The notes under the pieces are model-generated. The model was not told where the DNA came from, ran no database searches, and saw only the letters and a program-made list of their open reading frames with translations. A stretch of 64,000 bases of DNA, taken from NCBI GenBank assembly GCA_032871835.1, contig CM065298.1:13707096-13771095 (forward strand), read 5' to 3'. Source of the DNA: Dipteronia dyeriana. Its lineage: Eukaryota; Streptophyta; Magnoliopsida; Sapindales; Sapindaceae. Position numbers and translations under genes: made by a program. Below are positions 45,911 to 59,235 of this stretch, in pieces (the stretch's first letter is position 1; every line of letters starts with the position of its first letter).

Positions 45911-46702
45911 TTTTCTTATTAGAAAGTGGAATATTGCTTGGCAGCTAAATGATTAATGGAATCTATTCAATTTTCCTTTCTTTCCATTGGCATCAACTCA
46001 ATATTTTGCATAGAACTTAGAAGGGATGGAGACATTAAGAATCTAATTAACCACTTAAGATATAGCAAATTGTAAGATAATTTTGATGTGGAAATCTCAG
46101 CTTTGTTTATGCAATGTCTCCCTCCCACCAGCTCTCCAACTCACCATCACCATATGGTCATTGGAAAAACAATATGCATGCGCGCACGAGTGATGACATT
46201 GAAGATTAGGAAAAGGTAATAGCTAGCCAATCATGATCTGTCTCTATGCTCATCAGATCACTAGTAGACAATTGGAATCTCAATCCAAGTAGTGTTAAAT
46301 CATATATGTCACACAATGTTTATGCAATTTCTCCCTCTCACCACCACTTCAACCCATCATTATGATCATCAAACAATGACCAATAAGAAAAAGCAGAGCA
46401 ATATGTTTAATAGCTCCGATAACACATCGATCCACACATGGGGATTCATTTAATTGCTCTGTAATTTACCATTATATAAAACTTTATATATATATATATA
46501 ATAAAGCACTACGTAATTCAAATCTTTAGATCTATGAATTAATTTAATTTCCAAGCACTAAATGATCAATTGATGACAGACAAGAACTACATACAATTGT
46601 GAATTCCTCCAGGTCTTTAATAATAGACAAGAACTTTTTCCATAATCTAATGATATTTTCAATATTTCTCCAATGAAGCCAAATCTATGCAAACGAAACT
46701 GC
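45911..46702. other. Intergenic; contains the empty-site paralogue of the 5.7 kb insertion
   Basis: No gene. 46437-46480 reads GGGGATTCATTTAATTGCTC then TGTAATTTACCATTATA, equal to the joined flanks of the element at 28428-34117 without the insert. Confidence 0.8.
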
Positions 46703-47905
46703 CTAATATCTATTTTGACGCACCAGAAAGCTGAAAAAAGAATTATCATCATCTTCAAACCCTAAAGGTGGATCCACCATCTCCGGCATGTTCCATGCAT
46801 TAACATCTTCAAACCCTAAAAGGGGATCCACCATCTCTGATCCCAAGTAGGCGATTCCATCGGTAGCAATAGTATATACCGGTTGAATTGCCACGGTATC
46901 ATCATCATCCCTATTATCAAGGATCTCAGGACTATGGAAGAGAGGTGTATTATCATCGCTATTAAATGGTGATGTGCATTCTCCATTGCCATCAAAATGA
47001 TTCTTGTAATGATCTGTATTGGATTTAGTAGGTTTCTTGTAAATCTTACACAAAACCCAATCATTTAACTGAAAAAAAAAGGGTACGTTAATTAAATACT
47101 GTTAAGCTAGTTTTATATTTTAATGCACATTTAATTAAAATAACACTTACTCTCATGTTATTTGATGATAATGATGGACTGTGTTTGCTTTGTGCTGCAC
47201 TATGAACTAAATATTCATGCATCAACCAAGGTGTCTTTTCACCATTTGAAGGTTTTCCTTTGCAGAAAACCAAAGAGTTCTTCACTCCAACCATGTGTTT
47301 ACCATTATAGATTTTCTTTTCGGCTCCGGTTGCCTTCCAATAACCATCACCAGCGGCTCGATTTGGTCGGGTTCCTTTTGGATATTTTCGATCCCTTGAT
47401 GTAAAGAAATACCATTGATTTGATCCTTGTGATTCGTGTATCCCTGTTGAGTAATAGGAACAATTATTAATTGTAAAATGATGATAAAAAACTCGAATGA
47501 AAACTTAATTGGTAAAACAAACCTTAGCTAATTAATTAGTGTAGCAATAAAACCTAAAAGATTTTCAATAATAAAATGGGAATACGGATGAAACCCTAAT
47601 ATGTAAAAAATTCAACATATGATCAAATGGGAAAAAAATTAACAATTATTACAGAAAAAATCAATTAATATATGATAAAAAAAATATAGAATATATACAT
47701 ATATACCTGCAAGATCCCAAGGATTGTACTTGTATATGTTAGTGTCAATGATGTTGTCATAAGACAAACGTGGGTTCATGAGCTTCTTCATCAAATAATC
47801 AACAATCAACATTGTATCGGATGGAAGAAACCTATAACCAGGTGGAAAAGGCAATAACCTCGGTCTCTTCCGTGGTCTTGTGCCCTCCATCGGAGAAGTT
47901 GTCAT
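46703..47905 (-). CDS. NAC-domain transcription factor, three exons
   Basis: Exons are 47905-47707, 47443-47151 and 47068-46703, with GT-AG introns, giving 285 residues. The NAC domain holds subdomain A ([19 protein letters not shown]), B ([11 protein letters not shown]), C ([20 protein letters not shown]), D ([17 protein letters not shown]) and E ([12 protein letters not shown]). Intron positions are those usual in NAC genes. Subdomain A departs from the common FRFHPTDEEL. The C-terminal 110 residues are acidic and include a repeated [22 protein letters not shown] element, probably the activation region. NAC proteins bind promoter DNA in the nucleus as dimers. The specific role is not deducible. 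Confidence 0.93.
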
Positions 47906-48015
47906 TGTTAACCGAAAAAGTACAGTTATCTAATAAAGACTCTCTAAATAATCTAGCACGTCGATAAAATCTAGTAAAGTAGTAGTAATGGGATAGTGGG
48001 GAGGGAAAGCGGGTG

Positions 48016-48024
48016 AATTTATAA
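48016..48024 (-). promoter_or_regulatory. Candidate TATA box of the NAC gene
   Basis: The minus strand reads CTTATAAATTC about 112 bp before the ATG. Confidence 0.5.
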
Positions 48025-48483
48025 GAAATGAGTTGTTGATTCCAAATAGGTTACTTTAATTCACTCCAAATAAAATTCTAGATATACTCTTAAATTAAAT
48101 AATAAATAATAATAATATGATAATGGTTGTGATGATGACCACTGCAAACATCCTTATCCCACAAATATATTTTTAAATATAAACGATGGAGATTGAGTCG
48201 ATCACAACAACTGCAAAATATATATATATATAAACAACTTATTGAAAATCAAGTTTTACAAAAGAAACGAAATTACATTTCCTAGGTAAAAGATAAAACC
48301 GTGTAGATCATCAAAATTCTAGTTGATTTTAATTGCCGATGAAAAAGAACACGAGGGTTAAAAATTAAAATTATAAACTAAAATAAAATAAATCTCAAAT
48401 TCTTGTAAATACCACGGTAACTATACATGATTTGTACAGTAGAATAATCCAATGAAATAACATATAAAACTAGACAAGACAGA

Positions 48484-48605
48484 GTTGGTCCATCGGTTAA
48501 GACATTCGCATCAACACTATTATGTTATAGGTTCGAGCCTCTTTTCATCCTAAAAACCCGAATTATTGACATTTTTTAAAAAAAAAACATGCAAAAGTAA
48601 ATGGC
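48484..48605 (+). mobile_element. Possible tRNA-derived SINE
   Basis: TTGGTCCATCGGTTAAGAC (box A-like) is followed about 35 bases later by TAGGTTCGAGCCTC (box B-like), then an A-rich tail after a T run. It is too decayed to be a tRNA gene. No duplication found. Confidence 0.5.
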
Positions 48606-48949
48606 TTTTAAATGCTGATGCAACATTAAAAATTGCATTTACATTCATAACACCGAGGACAATTGAATACTCATGCAGGCAAAACATAAAAGTGCTTAAT
48701 TAGAATTCTATGCAACCTTAGATAAAAAAGTAGTTGAAATTAATGTGGCAGGATTTGCTAACATTAAACATATTAGATCATCCAGAGTGTCCATGCACAG
48801 ATTTTTTCCAAGCTATCATCCGTCTCTACAGGAAAATAGTTCATCTACAACGTGGATCACAAGCAATCCCATTGTAGACTCGTTCATCCTGTATCAAAAC
48901 ATGAAATCAATTTTACTAGAAAAATAAAATTCAATCGGACAAGAAAAAG

Positions 48950-49130
48950 GATGTGATCATCCGTACTAGAAAATGACCGGTAATTTTAAAAATCATCCGT
49001 ATTAAAGAGCGGATAAATTATCATAACGGTAATCATCCGTACCAATTCTATAGAATGACCCATTCGTACTAGAGAATCCTACAAGAGAATGACCGATAAT
49101 CTCAAAACTCATCCGTTCTAAAGAACAACA
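48950..49130. repeat. Short repeated motifs, possible DNA-transposon subterminal region
   Basis: ATCATCCGTA-type words occur at 48957, 49001 and 49031, with ACTCATCCGTTC at 49108; GAATGACCGATAAT-type words occur at 48974, 49054 and 49088. Such mixed direct motifs resemble CACTA subterminal repeats, but no CACTA terminus was found. Confidence 0.35.
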
Positions 49131-50555
49131 AAATCAACCATTACTAAAGAAAACGGATTGTATAGGGTTGATGTCTGATGATACTCATAATTAAGTCTTA
49201 ATGATTTCTTGGTAATTAGAAAGAGAAAAGTTAAAACAAGGTGGAAAACAAGAAAATCCATCATGGGTGAAACTAATGAAATGGTTTTTATAGGAGCCTT
49301 GGAAGTATTTGAAACTTGAAAGAACTTGTTAACTTGAACCGCAGACATCAAAGCCAAGACGTTAGAATAATTGAGATTTTGATTTCAAATATGTTTTTAA
49401 ATCCTATTATAGTTTTTGGAATTGACTTTGTCATTTGGCTTAATTTGGTAATAATTTTTTTTTTAAGTAGAGTTTGACTTCCTGATGGTACGTAACAGCT
49501 CTCATATCCTGATGATAATCACGTCTCTCAATTTCCAGGTTGGAATCTCCCTCTCCCAAATTTAAAAATTAAAATAATGACACATTTTTTAAAGCAACAA
49601 CAAACCTATTTGTCTACGGGGTGTAACTCAACTTATATATATAGATGAGTTTGAGTTTTAAACAAATAACTTTCAAATCAATTATTCAAATACTTCCAAT
49701 AGCGAAGGCTTTTAAAAAAAATATCAGGTCTCAAATTAATAGGTATTATTAAAGCAAAAAAATCGTTCTATTTTTTTTTTAATAAAATGATTATTTGATT
49801 ACTTTTTATTTGTATTTTCCAAACAAAAAAATATAAATTGTTTTTTTTCCAAAAAAACAATACCCTAACATATTTAAAAATATTTTTAATATCTAATTTG
49901 TCTTCTGACCTATAAAAATAGAAACATCAATGAAACAAAGCAAACCGAATCACATTGTCTACTCATTCCTTCGTATGCGTTTATTTACAAATTTCAATTT
50001 GAAATCACAATATGCATAGATATAATCTAGTCCCAGTTATGAATATGTGATCGCATTTTTCCTTTGGAAGAGAACATGAAAAATTCTTAAGAACATGAAG
50101 GTTTTTGGCGAATTTCAAAACAAACCCATCAGTTAATTCAAATATAGATAGCAAAAATTCCTGAAAAGAGAGAAAATAAATGCTCTAATTCTGCAGTGAC
50201 TATTACTTTAGATTGGAGCTAAGCAGGGAAAATATATATATAAAGTATCGTTTGCATTTTATATACATTCTATAGCTAGAAGAAACACAAACAATGATTT
50301 ATCGGTAACCTCTACTTGTACGCAAAAAAGAAAAATGCAGATGATAGGAAAATGGGGATTGTTAAACAAGCTAAAATGAAGTTTCTAACACAACATATGA
50401 GATTTGAGTGCCATAGAATTGCTTCATAGAATGCTTACAGAGAGCTTACACTAACAGCTATGCTTTATATGCTCCCTACACCCGAAAAATAAGCTTCAAT
50501 GTTCATAAATTATACACTCGATCGATTACATTAGGTCATTATATGGCTGTAAACT

Positions 50556-52745
50556 TCACTGGCCCAAGACATCAGATAGTGATTTGTCGATGATTTGGAA
50601 TAGCTCTTCCCTGTGAGCAGAGAAGATTGAAAATCCAAATAAGGTACTGAAAACTAAGGAAATACTATACAGATTATACTTGTTGGTGTATTGGTATGCG
50701 AATATCATGCAGCGAATAGCCTTTGTTAGTTCGAAAACAAATCAGACAGATTAAGTAGTTGCTGCAGATTGACTTACCTGTCGGGTTTGAATAAGAGATA
50801 GCGATAGACAAACCACTGCAAAGAAGGGAGAAAGTTAATTTCATAATGGTTACATGACATTAACATCAAAGAAAGATAACACTCCCCATGATTGCCAAGC
50901 TCGGAGAGAAAAACAAAATTTGTATTTTAACAAAGTATTTGAGGCAGAAACAATGGCTTAGACTAAGAGAATCTTAATTGTTTTCCTTACGTTTTTCTCC
51001 CATTCTCAGCAACCATGGCATATATGTATCGAAATACTTACCGTTGAAAATAATATCCCAACAAATTCCAGTGCATTTGGGATAAGTGGCAACTTGTCAA
51101 TTGCCTATCCATATCATCAGTAAAACAACTGTCACTATCGGAGTTCTTATAAAACTGAAAGCAAGTATCATAAAGACATAAACATTTGTGTCGGTGTGTG
51201 TATGCGCGTAGCAAAACTATGTCAAGATTTGTCCGTCTCCAAGTACCAATACCACTGCAAATAGTTTACAATTCAACGTCTAAATTTTCTTCTTAAGTGA
51301 CCTATGAAAACAATTCATTGGAGATCCCTTGACATTTCGGATTTCTCAAGCCAATACCATTACAAATCTGAAACAGAAGGGAATAAAACTTATCATCCCC
51401 TCGAACAAGAGAGATAACATTTTTTACTCCGAGTTCATGTCCGTCCCTTATCACTTATTGCCTAACATTCGACTGAACAGTTGTAATTTCAACAATCTCA
51501 GTTGCTAATATATTCATTGGCCATAACATTCAAAAGTACGAACTCTGAAGATTACCGTAATCAGGTTTGCTGATGCCCATAGAGCCGCTACAGCTGCAAA
51601 ACCCAAACCGATAAGACCTAACCGATCTTCATTGTTATCCCACTGTTTCAAACAAATTAAAACCAATTGAGAAAACAGTAATCTATATACAAACAAAAGC
51701 AATACAAACTTAATCATTAAAGAAATATGGCAATATGATGGCATAGGCACTCACAACATTTTGAACAGATTTAAAAACAGTAAGAGAGGTTGAAGACTCG
51801 GAATTTTCCCCAGTAGCCTTCACAACGAGAGCTGCACGATATTGTCTCTCTGCGATAAGAGAAAACATGAACAGCCAAAGCAGGGAATAGAACACCGAAC
51901 TGAACCTAATAAACTCTAGTACCTTACTACAGCAAATCGCTTACTAGCAAGGAGCCCTTGAAACGCCTACCTTCAATTCCTCTTATAGATTAGAATTGAC
52001 ATCAGGGAATCAGGGATCCAAGCCCTGTCAATCTTCCATGAACTTTTAAAGCAGTGTCTATATTTTGTAAATCTAAGTCCGAGAAATATTATGTACAGAT
52101 CGTCGTTTGCAAAATGCTTGGTTGTAGTTCCAGCTCAACCCTTTAATTTAAATAACTGAACCCAAAACTTGCATGTTAACCCCTTTTATTTACCGACCGT
52201 CACGTGAATTACTTAAAATTACACTTAATTAGCCCAATTTCCATAACTATCTTCAAAATGTTCCATTGATAGTATGAATAAAAATCTCAATCATAAGGCA
52301 ACTTGTCCAAATCTGAACCTGACCAGTTTTCCTCCTTAACTACCTGAACTTAAAATACATACCCTCCTAAAAAAAACAACACTGATTTGATGTGGTGAAT
52401 GATTAATTTCTCAAAGTATAGCATCTTAGTGACACTAATCACATACAAACATTACAATAGAAGCAAAATGAATTGACAAATGAATCGAAGAAATAGAATT
52501 CTAGCAATAAAAACTTAATTTTGAATTGACCAAAGACTTAAGACTACAATAGAAGCAAAAACAAGAACTGTTTAATATAAACTATATATTTCAAACAAAC
52601 AAACAAAAAGAACTAGATAGGTGCTTTGGATTATAAAAAGCTTACCTTTAATGGGAGAAACTGGGAGCTTTTGAAGAGTGTTGAAAAGGGGTTTTCTACC
52701 TTGGACGAACAATGGTGGAACCAAGTTTGCAGTAATGGAAGCCAT
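50556..52745 (-). CDS. CURT1C: CURVATURE THYLAKOID 1 family protein, six exons, CURT1C-like
   Basis: Exons are 52745-52646, 51849-51755, 51642-51556, 51104-51042, 50815-50778 and 50610-50556, all with GT-AG borders and matching phases, giving 145 residues. The N-terminus (MASITANLVPPLFVQGRK) is rich in Ser/Thr and basic residues, as in a chloroplast transit peptide. The core has VVKATGENSES, SVQNVWDNNEDRLGLIGLGF, a first membrane helix, AIDKLPLIPNALEFVG, a second helix and WFVYRYLLFKPDREEL, ending DVLGQ. CURT1 proteins oligomerise at grana margins and bend thylakoid membranes. The short length and C-terminus suggest CURT1C rather than A, B or D; that choice is less certain than the family. 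Confidence 0.92.
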
Positions 52746-53160
52746 CAGTACCTGAAAGAAAATAAAACAAAACCAAAAACAGAAATAGAAAATTTAAAAA
52801 ACTTAAAAATTAAAATTTGAGAAATGTATGGTTCTTGAAGTATCAAATAAATGCAAATTTAAAGAAAAATTATATATAAAGCAGCAGAAGAAAAAAATTG
52901 AATTGAAGAACGGAACCGGGTTTTACTTTAGTGGCAGCAGTTGCAAAGAGAGATGGAGAGAGACTCTACACACCACAGAAATGATTTTGGGCTTTTACTG
53001 CTTCTTTTTTTCTCGATTTCGATCAAGTGTGGCTGGGTCTAGAATAATCAAAGAAGTCTCTAGCTCCCATTACTCCTTATTAATTTAATTTAATTTGTTT
53101 GGTTAATTAGACACAAATTGAGACTATATATATATAATTATATATATTAAAGTATTATAA
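52746..53160 (-). promoter_or_regulatory. CURT1 upstream region
   Basis: It contains the probable 5' UTR and promoter. A TA-rich run at 53124-53150 is the only TATA-like stretch. Short plus-strand frames here have no domains. Confidence 0.35.
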
Positions 53161-55500
53161 TAATTATTATAATAGGATTTTCGGATCTGTTCACATCAAA
53201 CAAAATACATATATATCTCCGATATCTAAAAAAAAATCATCACACATACTTGTAAAAATGAACATTTCATCACTTATGTGGAAAGGAGATACACTAGCAC
53301 TTCTGCTATGAGATGAGATGCTAGAATTTATATATCCATTCTCATTAAATTGGTTGGGTTCGAAATACGTTTATTCATTATTTCTCAAAGTATGAGGAGA
53401 GTCTCTTCTATGAGTTGTATTTTAGACTGTGTTTATAACGATCGGTCTCAATGGATACTGAAATATTCCTAACTTTTCTAGTGTCAAATATCAAAAAATA
53501 AAATAAAATAAAATGGTTGGAACATCACATTTAAAACTTAATTGAAAATACGATTCAAGTATGAGAGGATATAGCACTATCATGTCATAACTTTTACATT
53601 ATAGTAAATAAATGCTTAAATTTTTAAGTCTAAATTAATTTAAATTTTCAAATCCAAAAATTTCTACTGTTACAAAATTATATCGGTTTTCTTCCATCGA
53701 CAGTTTTAGATTGGAATATTTTTTTCATATTTTTTATTTGATATCAAAAATTTTGTAGTCAATATTTTTCACACAAATTTTTTTATATATAATTCTATAG
53801 TTATCTCAAAATTAATCTTTCAAAAAAAAAAGTTATCTCAAAAATAATGAAGTCCTACTCAATACAAAAATTATCTGTTCTAATTAATCAAATGAAATAT
53901 ATAAATTATAAAAATTTGGTATACAAAACAAATATGAATAATTTTAACAGAAGAATGTAATATCTTGATATAAAAAGGCATCAAATCCTTTTGTTCACTC
54001 CGGGTCAGTAGGATTGGATTCGATCCAATTAGTTATATTTCGGCCCAATAGAATCGGCCCAATCTTTATTACCAGTCCATTAGACTTGGACACAAATCGT
54101 GTCGAGAGTCGGTCGAGATTTGATGAAATCAACCACTACCATTACAATATTTATATGTACTGCTCTTTAACTAGTAAACTCTATTAAGATATTATAAAAA
54201 GATGTATTTTGTAAATATTTATATATTTCTCTTTAAATATCAATTTTTTCTTGATTTTTTTTAAATAAATAAATTGTATTACATATTGTACATAACTACA
54301 TATATAGTATTCACTTGGAACGATTTTGCTATCTAACTTTTTATATACCCAACAATTTATTGCTCTAATAATATAAAAACTTGGAGCGTTTGTTAAATAT
54401 GTTTATGATCACAGTTAACTTTAGGTTTCAGAAAAATATTATGTTTTGCTATAATTATTTTTATTAATTATATTTGTGTATACTTGTTTTTTTAAGTAGT
54501 ATTTGTGTATACTTACAAGTTACAACTATTTGATACTTTTATAATTTTACCCAAGTATAGGATTAGAATCGATTAAAAATAATTTATGATATATATTTGA
54601 TTTTGTCAAGATTTAGTGAGATCAAACACTCCATCCGTTCTAATATTTACTCTCATTGATATCTACTCTCATATTATCAAAAGAAATATCCCAGTACATA
54701 TTAGTAGATGCACGTATTAAAATTCGAATCATGCATCACTCCACTTGAACCGAGAGAATGTACCTTATTGCAATCATTTTTCTCATATGAATATTTTGGA
54801 GACAATAAATTTATAGGGAAAGAATCTGTGACAAAGGGCTAGATCCATGCCCAAAATGAGTTTTGTTTCATGGAATCAAAGGGGCTTGGCTATGGAATCC
54901 ACATAGGTATTATAGCAACAAAATTTTGAAAAAAATGGAAACCGATCAACATGTAAATCTGAAACCATTTTGATATTTAATATTCAAATCAATGAAAAAA
55001 TGGTATCGTAACAAACATCTTTTGTGAGAACCATTGCCGGACCCAAGGCAAAGACAGAGTAGATGGCACAATTATTTCCATAAAAAACCTGTTACGTTTG
55101 TCTGAGGGGACAAAAGTGACCAGCCAATTAGTGTGCCTTTTGATAGCTGGTTTTACAGCTAGGCAGCCTATTGAACCACATATTTCTACGCTACAATTTT
55201 TGGTAGCCCAACTGCCCAACCATGTAAATTTGATCGATTTTGTGGACCCAATGGATTGAAAGATTAACAACCCAATTTACGCTTATTTTTGGGTCATATA
55301 AGAACTTGTTTCCTGACATTTATTTGACCCTTAAATCTACATCATAGGACGAGTTTATTTTTCATTCCAAAATCCCAAATCAATGAGCTTCAAAACAAAA
55401 AATCCCGAATTAATATAATATTTAAAAAAAAAACTTATTTCTTGGCTCAGTCCACTCTTGTAATGATCTAGTAACTAATGATCTAGTGATATTCATATTT
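53161..55500. other. AT-rich intergenic DNA
   Basis: No gene is recognised. A minus-strand frame of 93 codons (54989-55270) lies in a GC-richer island; it has no domain I know and no start context. Confidence 0.55.
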
Positions 55501-55507
55501 TCAATTA

Positions 55508-55675
55508 TATTAATGCTATACAATTTAAAATTTTAATATAAATTTCAATTCAAATGATATAGCAAGCGGTTTTTTCATTAATCGTATCATCATATATTGT
55601 GTGCAGTGCTAACAACTTATTTATCACATCATTTGAATTAAAATTTAGATTGATTATTTGAGTTTTATGACATTG
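55508..55675. mobile_element. MITE-like inverted-repeat element, copy a
   Basis: AAATTTCAATTCAAATGATAT on the left pairs with ATCATTTGAATTAAAATTTAGATT on the right, around a short centre, so the element can fold into a hairpin. A related copy lies at 60633-60815. Confidence 0.6.
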
Positions 55676-58600
55676 TTTTTTTTAATTATGTATAGAGAGT
55701 TTTCTTCCTAACCTTAGAGGAATAGGTATCTTATGTTATTAATGAAGATATCTGGGCCGCTCCTAACTAGGGGGTTATGTATCACAATTTATTGTAATAC
55801 TTCTTATTATACTTTTTTTCATTAAAATTTGTTATTCAATAGTTAACATACACTGGAAATTGATTGTCATCAAAATTGACTAACAAATAGTGCACACGCA
55901 TATATATATATATATTTTAAATAGTAATGGTGGGTTTAAGGGTTTCGGATGGAAATTGGTAGGTTGAAAAACGAGTTGGTCATGGGATGGGTTCATGATT
56001 TCTCATGCTGTCATGCAAATATATATATATATATTTTTTTTTTTTTTGGATTTATTATTTAATTGGACACAAAATGAGACTACCAAATACTTTATTGAAA
56101 TGAAATCCATGCAAAAAGAAAAAAAAATACCTTATTGAAATCAAATTTAGGTGACTTTTTATATTTATAAGGTCTTAGATTCCATAATTACATGAAAATT
56201 GTGAATAAAATTCTTTTTTTTTATATACACCACCCGGTACACCAACTCAAACAAATCTAAAAATAAATAAATCCAACCCGATATTATTGTAAAAAACTTT
56301 AATATAATATTATAATCAAATCCAATTAATTAAGCTAAACTATTATAAAGATTAAATCATACATTAACATAATAAGACCTAACAAAATCAAATGTAAAGA
56401 CAAAAATAACAGAGAATTGATAGATAATTTCGTTTACTGTCCAGTTAATATAATGGTTCAATAATCATCTAGTGAAGACTTTTAAAACAGTACCCAACAT
56501 TTTGCACAAATAACAAATTAATAAGTGAAATTGTGTATAGAAAAAATTCAATATAATTAATAATTATATTTAAATACATGTTAGTATAATATTTTACCCA
56601 ATTAATTAATTGTCATCTTGGGTTAATCACTTAAATGGTTTTTAGCCCATGAATTAGAAAATATAGATAAATATGGCCTTATTTATTTTGTCAATGTAGT
56701 GAAAGTTTCAGGTTCTTATATGAAAATTCATCGTTGTATCTAATCCGTTCCGATCCAATTACGTCCTCAAATTTAATGGATTGGCTCTTATCCGTTTGAT
56801 CAAATTTCCATATATGACTTACCATTTGGATGCTCAATAGCCTTCTTGCCCTTAACTTGATAGCTGTTTAGTAAGTTTGTACACTTTACACTCCTCAATT
56901 CCTCATTCCCAAAATTTCTTGTTCTCTCCTAAAAACAACTATCCCAATTGAAGCAGGTGACTTCTCATGGTAATAAAAAAAAAACTCAAAAGTCTGAATT
57001 CTATATACGCCAATTAATTACTTGTAAAAATTCAATGCCCATTATCACCGATAATGGCAAATTTAATGAATATCTCAAACCGTAGATCTTACCAATATCA
57101 GTTAGTTGAGGACTGGTAGTTGTTTTATTTTCTTTTTTCTTTTCTTTTTTCCAATCATTTTATTTGGATTATCAAAGTGTAAGGTGCAGCAAGCAACCAA
57201 TGTTCTATAATATTTGATAATTTAATTGTTTAAAATATTGTAAAAAATTATAATTTCAATTTGGACCTAACCTTTTAACTTTTGGAAAATCTGTCTGGCT
57301 GCATTCATTTTTGTTTTCACCCAACTTGGAAAAGTAGTCTCTATGTGAATCTTTTTCTTGCAATTTGAAGCTTAATTTGCAGCCATCCACTATGGTTAAT
57401 GTTTGCCTAAATAATAAATCATAATTTTACTTCAAATTTTATTTGAATTCAGATTCACTATTCCTATTTGACAAACATATATAAAGATTTTTCTTCCGTT
57501 ATGGAAGTAGATTTCTAAACCGTATAGAAAACAAAAGGATTTCTTTTTGGTTTGTTTCACCTATTATAAAAAGATTCAGGATTAATAGTTTGTGTAACAA
57601 AAATAAAAATATAGATAATGAGTAAAATCTAGTGAAAATGAATCTTGAATTTGTATTTTAGTTAAATTGTGTGTTTTCTAAATCATGTTTTTAGAAAATA
57701 TAGAAAACACCTTTTACTTTTATTTAAATATTATGTTAATTTTTTTAAGAATGAATTTTTTGTATTTGAGATTCTGCTTTTCAAATACAATACCCTATCC
57801 ATCCGTATATTAATTTGTTTTAAAATATTATGAATTTCAAAACACGTTCTAAATGCAATACTTAGCACCACCTTATAACTTCTAAACTACCTAAAATAAA
57901 ATAAAACTTCGATGAACATAAGTATTTATATCAAATTCACTCTTATAATAACATATGGTACGAATATCGTCCTTTGAATGAATGTGTATATCAGGTGGTA
58001 TGATATTAGAATTAATAATAATAATCATCTAACTGTATTCATAATCTTTTTTCAAGATTTTGTAAATTTGTTATCTTTATCGATTACTTATGTTACTTCA
58101 AAACCATAGAAAATTATTCGTTGATTGATTAGTCAAAATAATAAACTTAATTAATTGATTAAATACATGGCTTTTCTCTGTGAACTATAGGGATCCAATC
58201 AGGAGGCGAGACTTTTTTAACAAAACAAAATTCTAAAATCTTAAAATAACCATTATCTTATAAATGAAACGTGCACAAAATCACAAATCATAAAACTACT
58301 TTAATCCCACTTGACCTAATCTCTTTATTATTTAATTATTAATTAAATACATATAATTTCAGATTCCGAGCCATGTAATTACGTAGAGAGGAATTTTCCA
58401 CTTTTCTATTTGAAATCTGACACCAAATATATAAGAGGTTTTTCAATATTTAAGATCAAACGTATATTATATGTACAGTTTAAAAATATATTTCCATAAC
58501 TAGATATTTTCATGTATCGATACATGGTTGTAACCCATACTTACAAGTATGGTTGGCCTCGACCCTCGAGAAATTGTAAATTTCTTATTGATTAGATATA

Positions 58601-59187
58601 CAATTAATAATTCAATAACTAAGAAGAGACAAATGATGAAGGAGATAAGAGAGAAGAGAATGAATATCTATCCACCTTGTGAAAGTTACATGAACTGCAT
58701 GCAAAGCAAACGTGTGCATTCATGAATGAATGATCACATACATCATGCATGACTTTTACAAATATCAATGGTTCATACTCACCATAATAATAATAATAAT
58801 GATAATAACTATAATAAATATAAATATAAATCCATGAATATTTTTTCATTAGCATGTATTATTCCCATTTATTATTTCTTCTAGTTCACAATATATAATA
58901 ACAATTTATATTAAACTATTCCATACATATATTTCATGCATGGATGAGTAGCTTTTATTATTAAGTTGGTGTATAGGATAGTTTTTACATCTGACTCCCA
59001 AAACTACCATTATTTTTCCAGCTTCTTCATCTGCTCTTCAACATCTACAAGTCTCTCGTATTAGTTGGATATGCAGATCGGTCTTTCCATTAAGCTCCGT
59101 TCTTTTGATATATATTCATGCTAAGCGTTCTAAAAATGACTGGCATGCAGCCTATATATATTCATTACATTGGCTATAAGGACATGC

Positions 59188-59235
<48 letters not shown>

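Larger units (their letters stand above)
47906..50555. other. Intergenic between NAC and CURT1 genes
   Basis: No gene is supported. It holds a SINE-like segment (48484-48605) and a short-repeat zone (48950-49130). A minus-strand frame of 79 codons at 49118-49357 lacks recognisable domains. Confidence 0.6.

Noticed and set aside
48484..48560. Functional tRNA gene
   Set aside because: Box A and B resemblance only; no acceptor or anticodon stems fit.
54989..55270. 93-codon minus-strand gene
   Set aside because: No recognised domain, no neighbouring exons, no promoter seen; kept only as a note.
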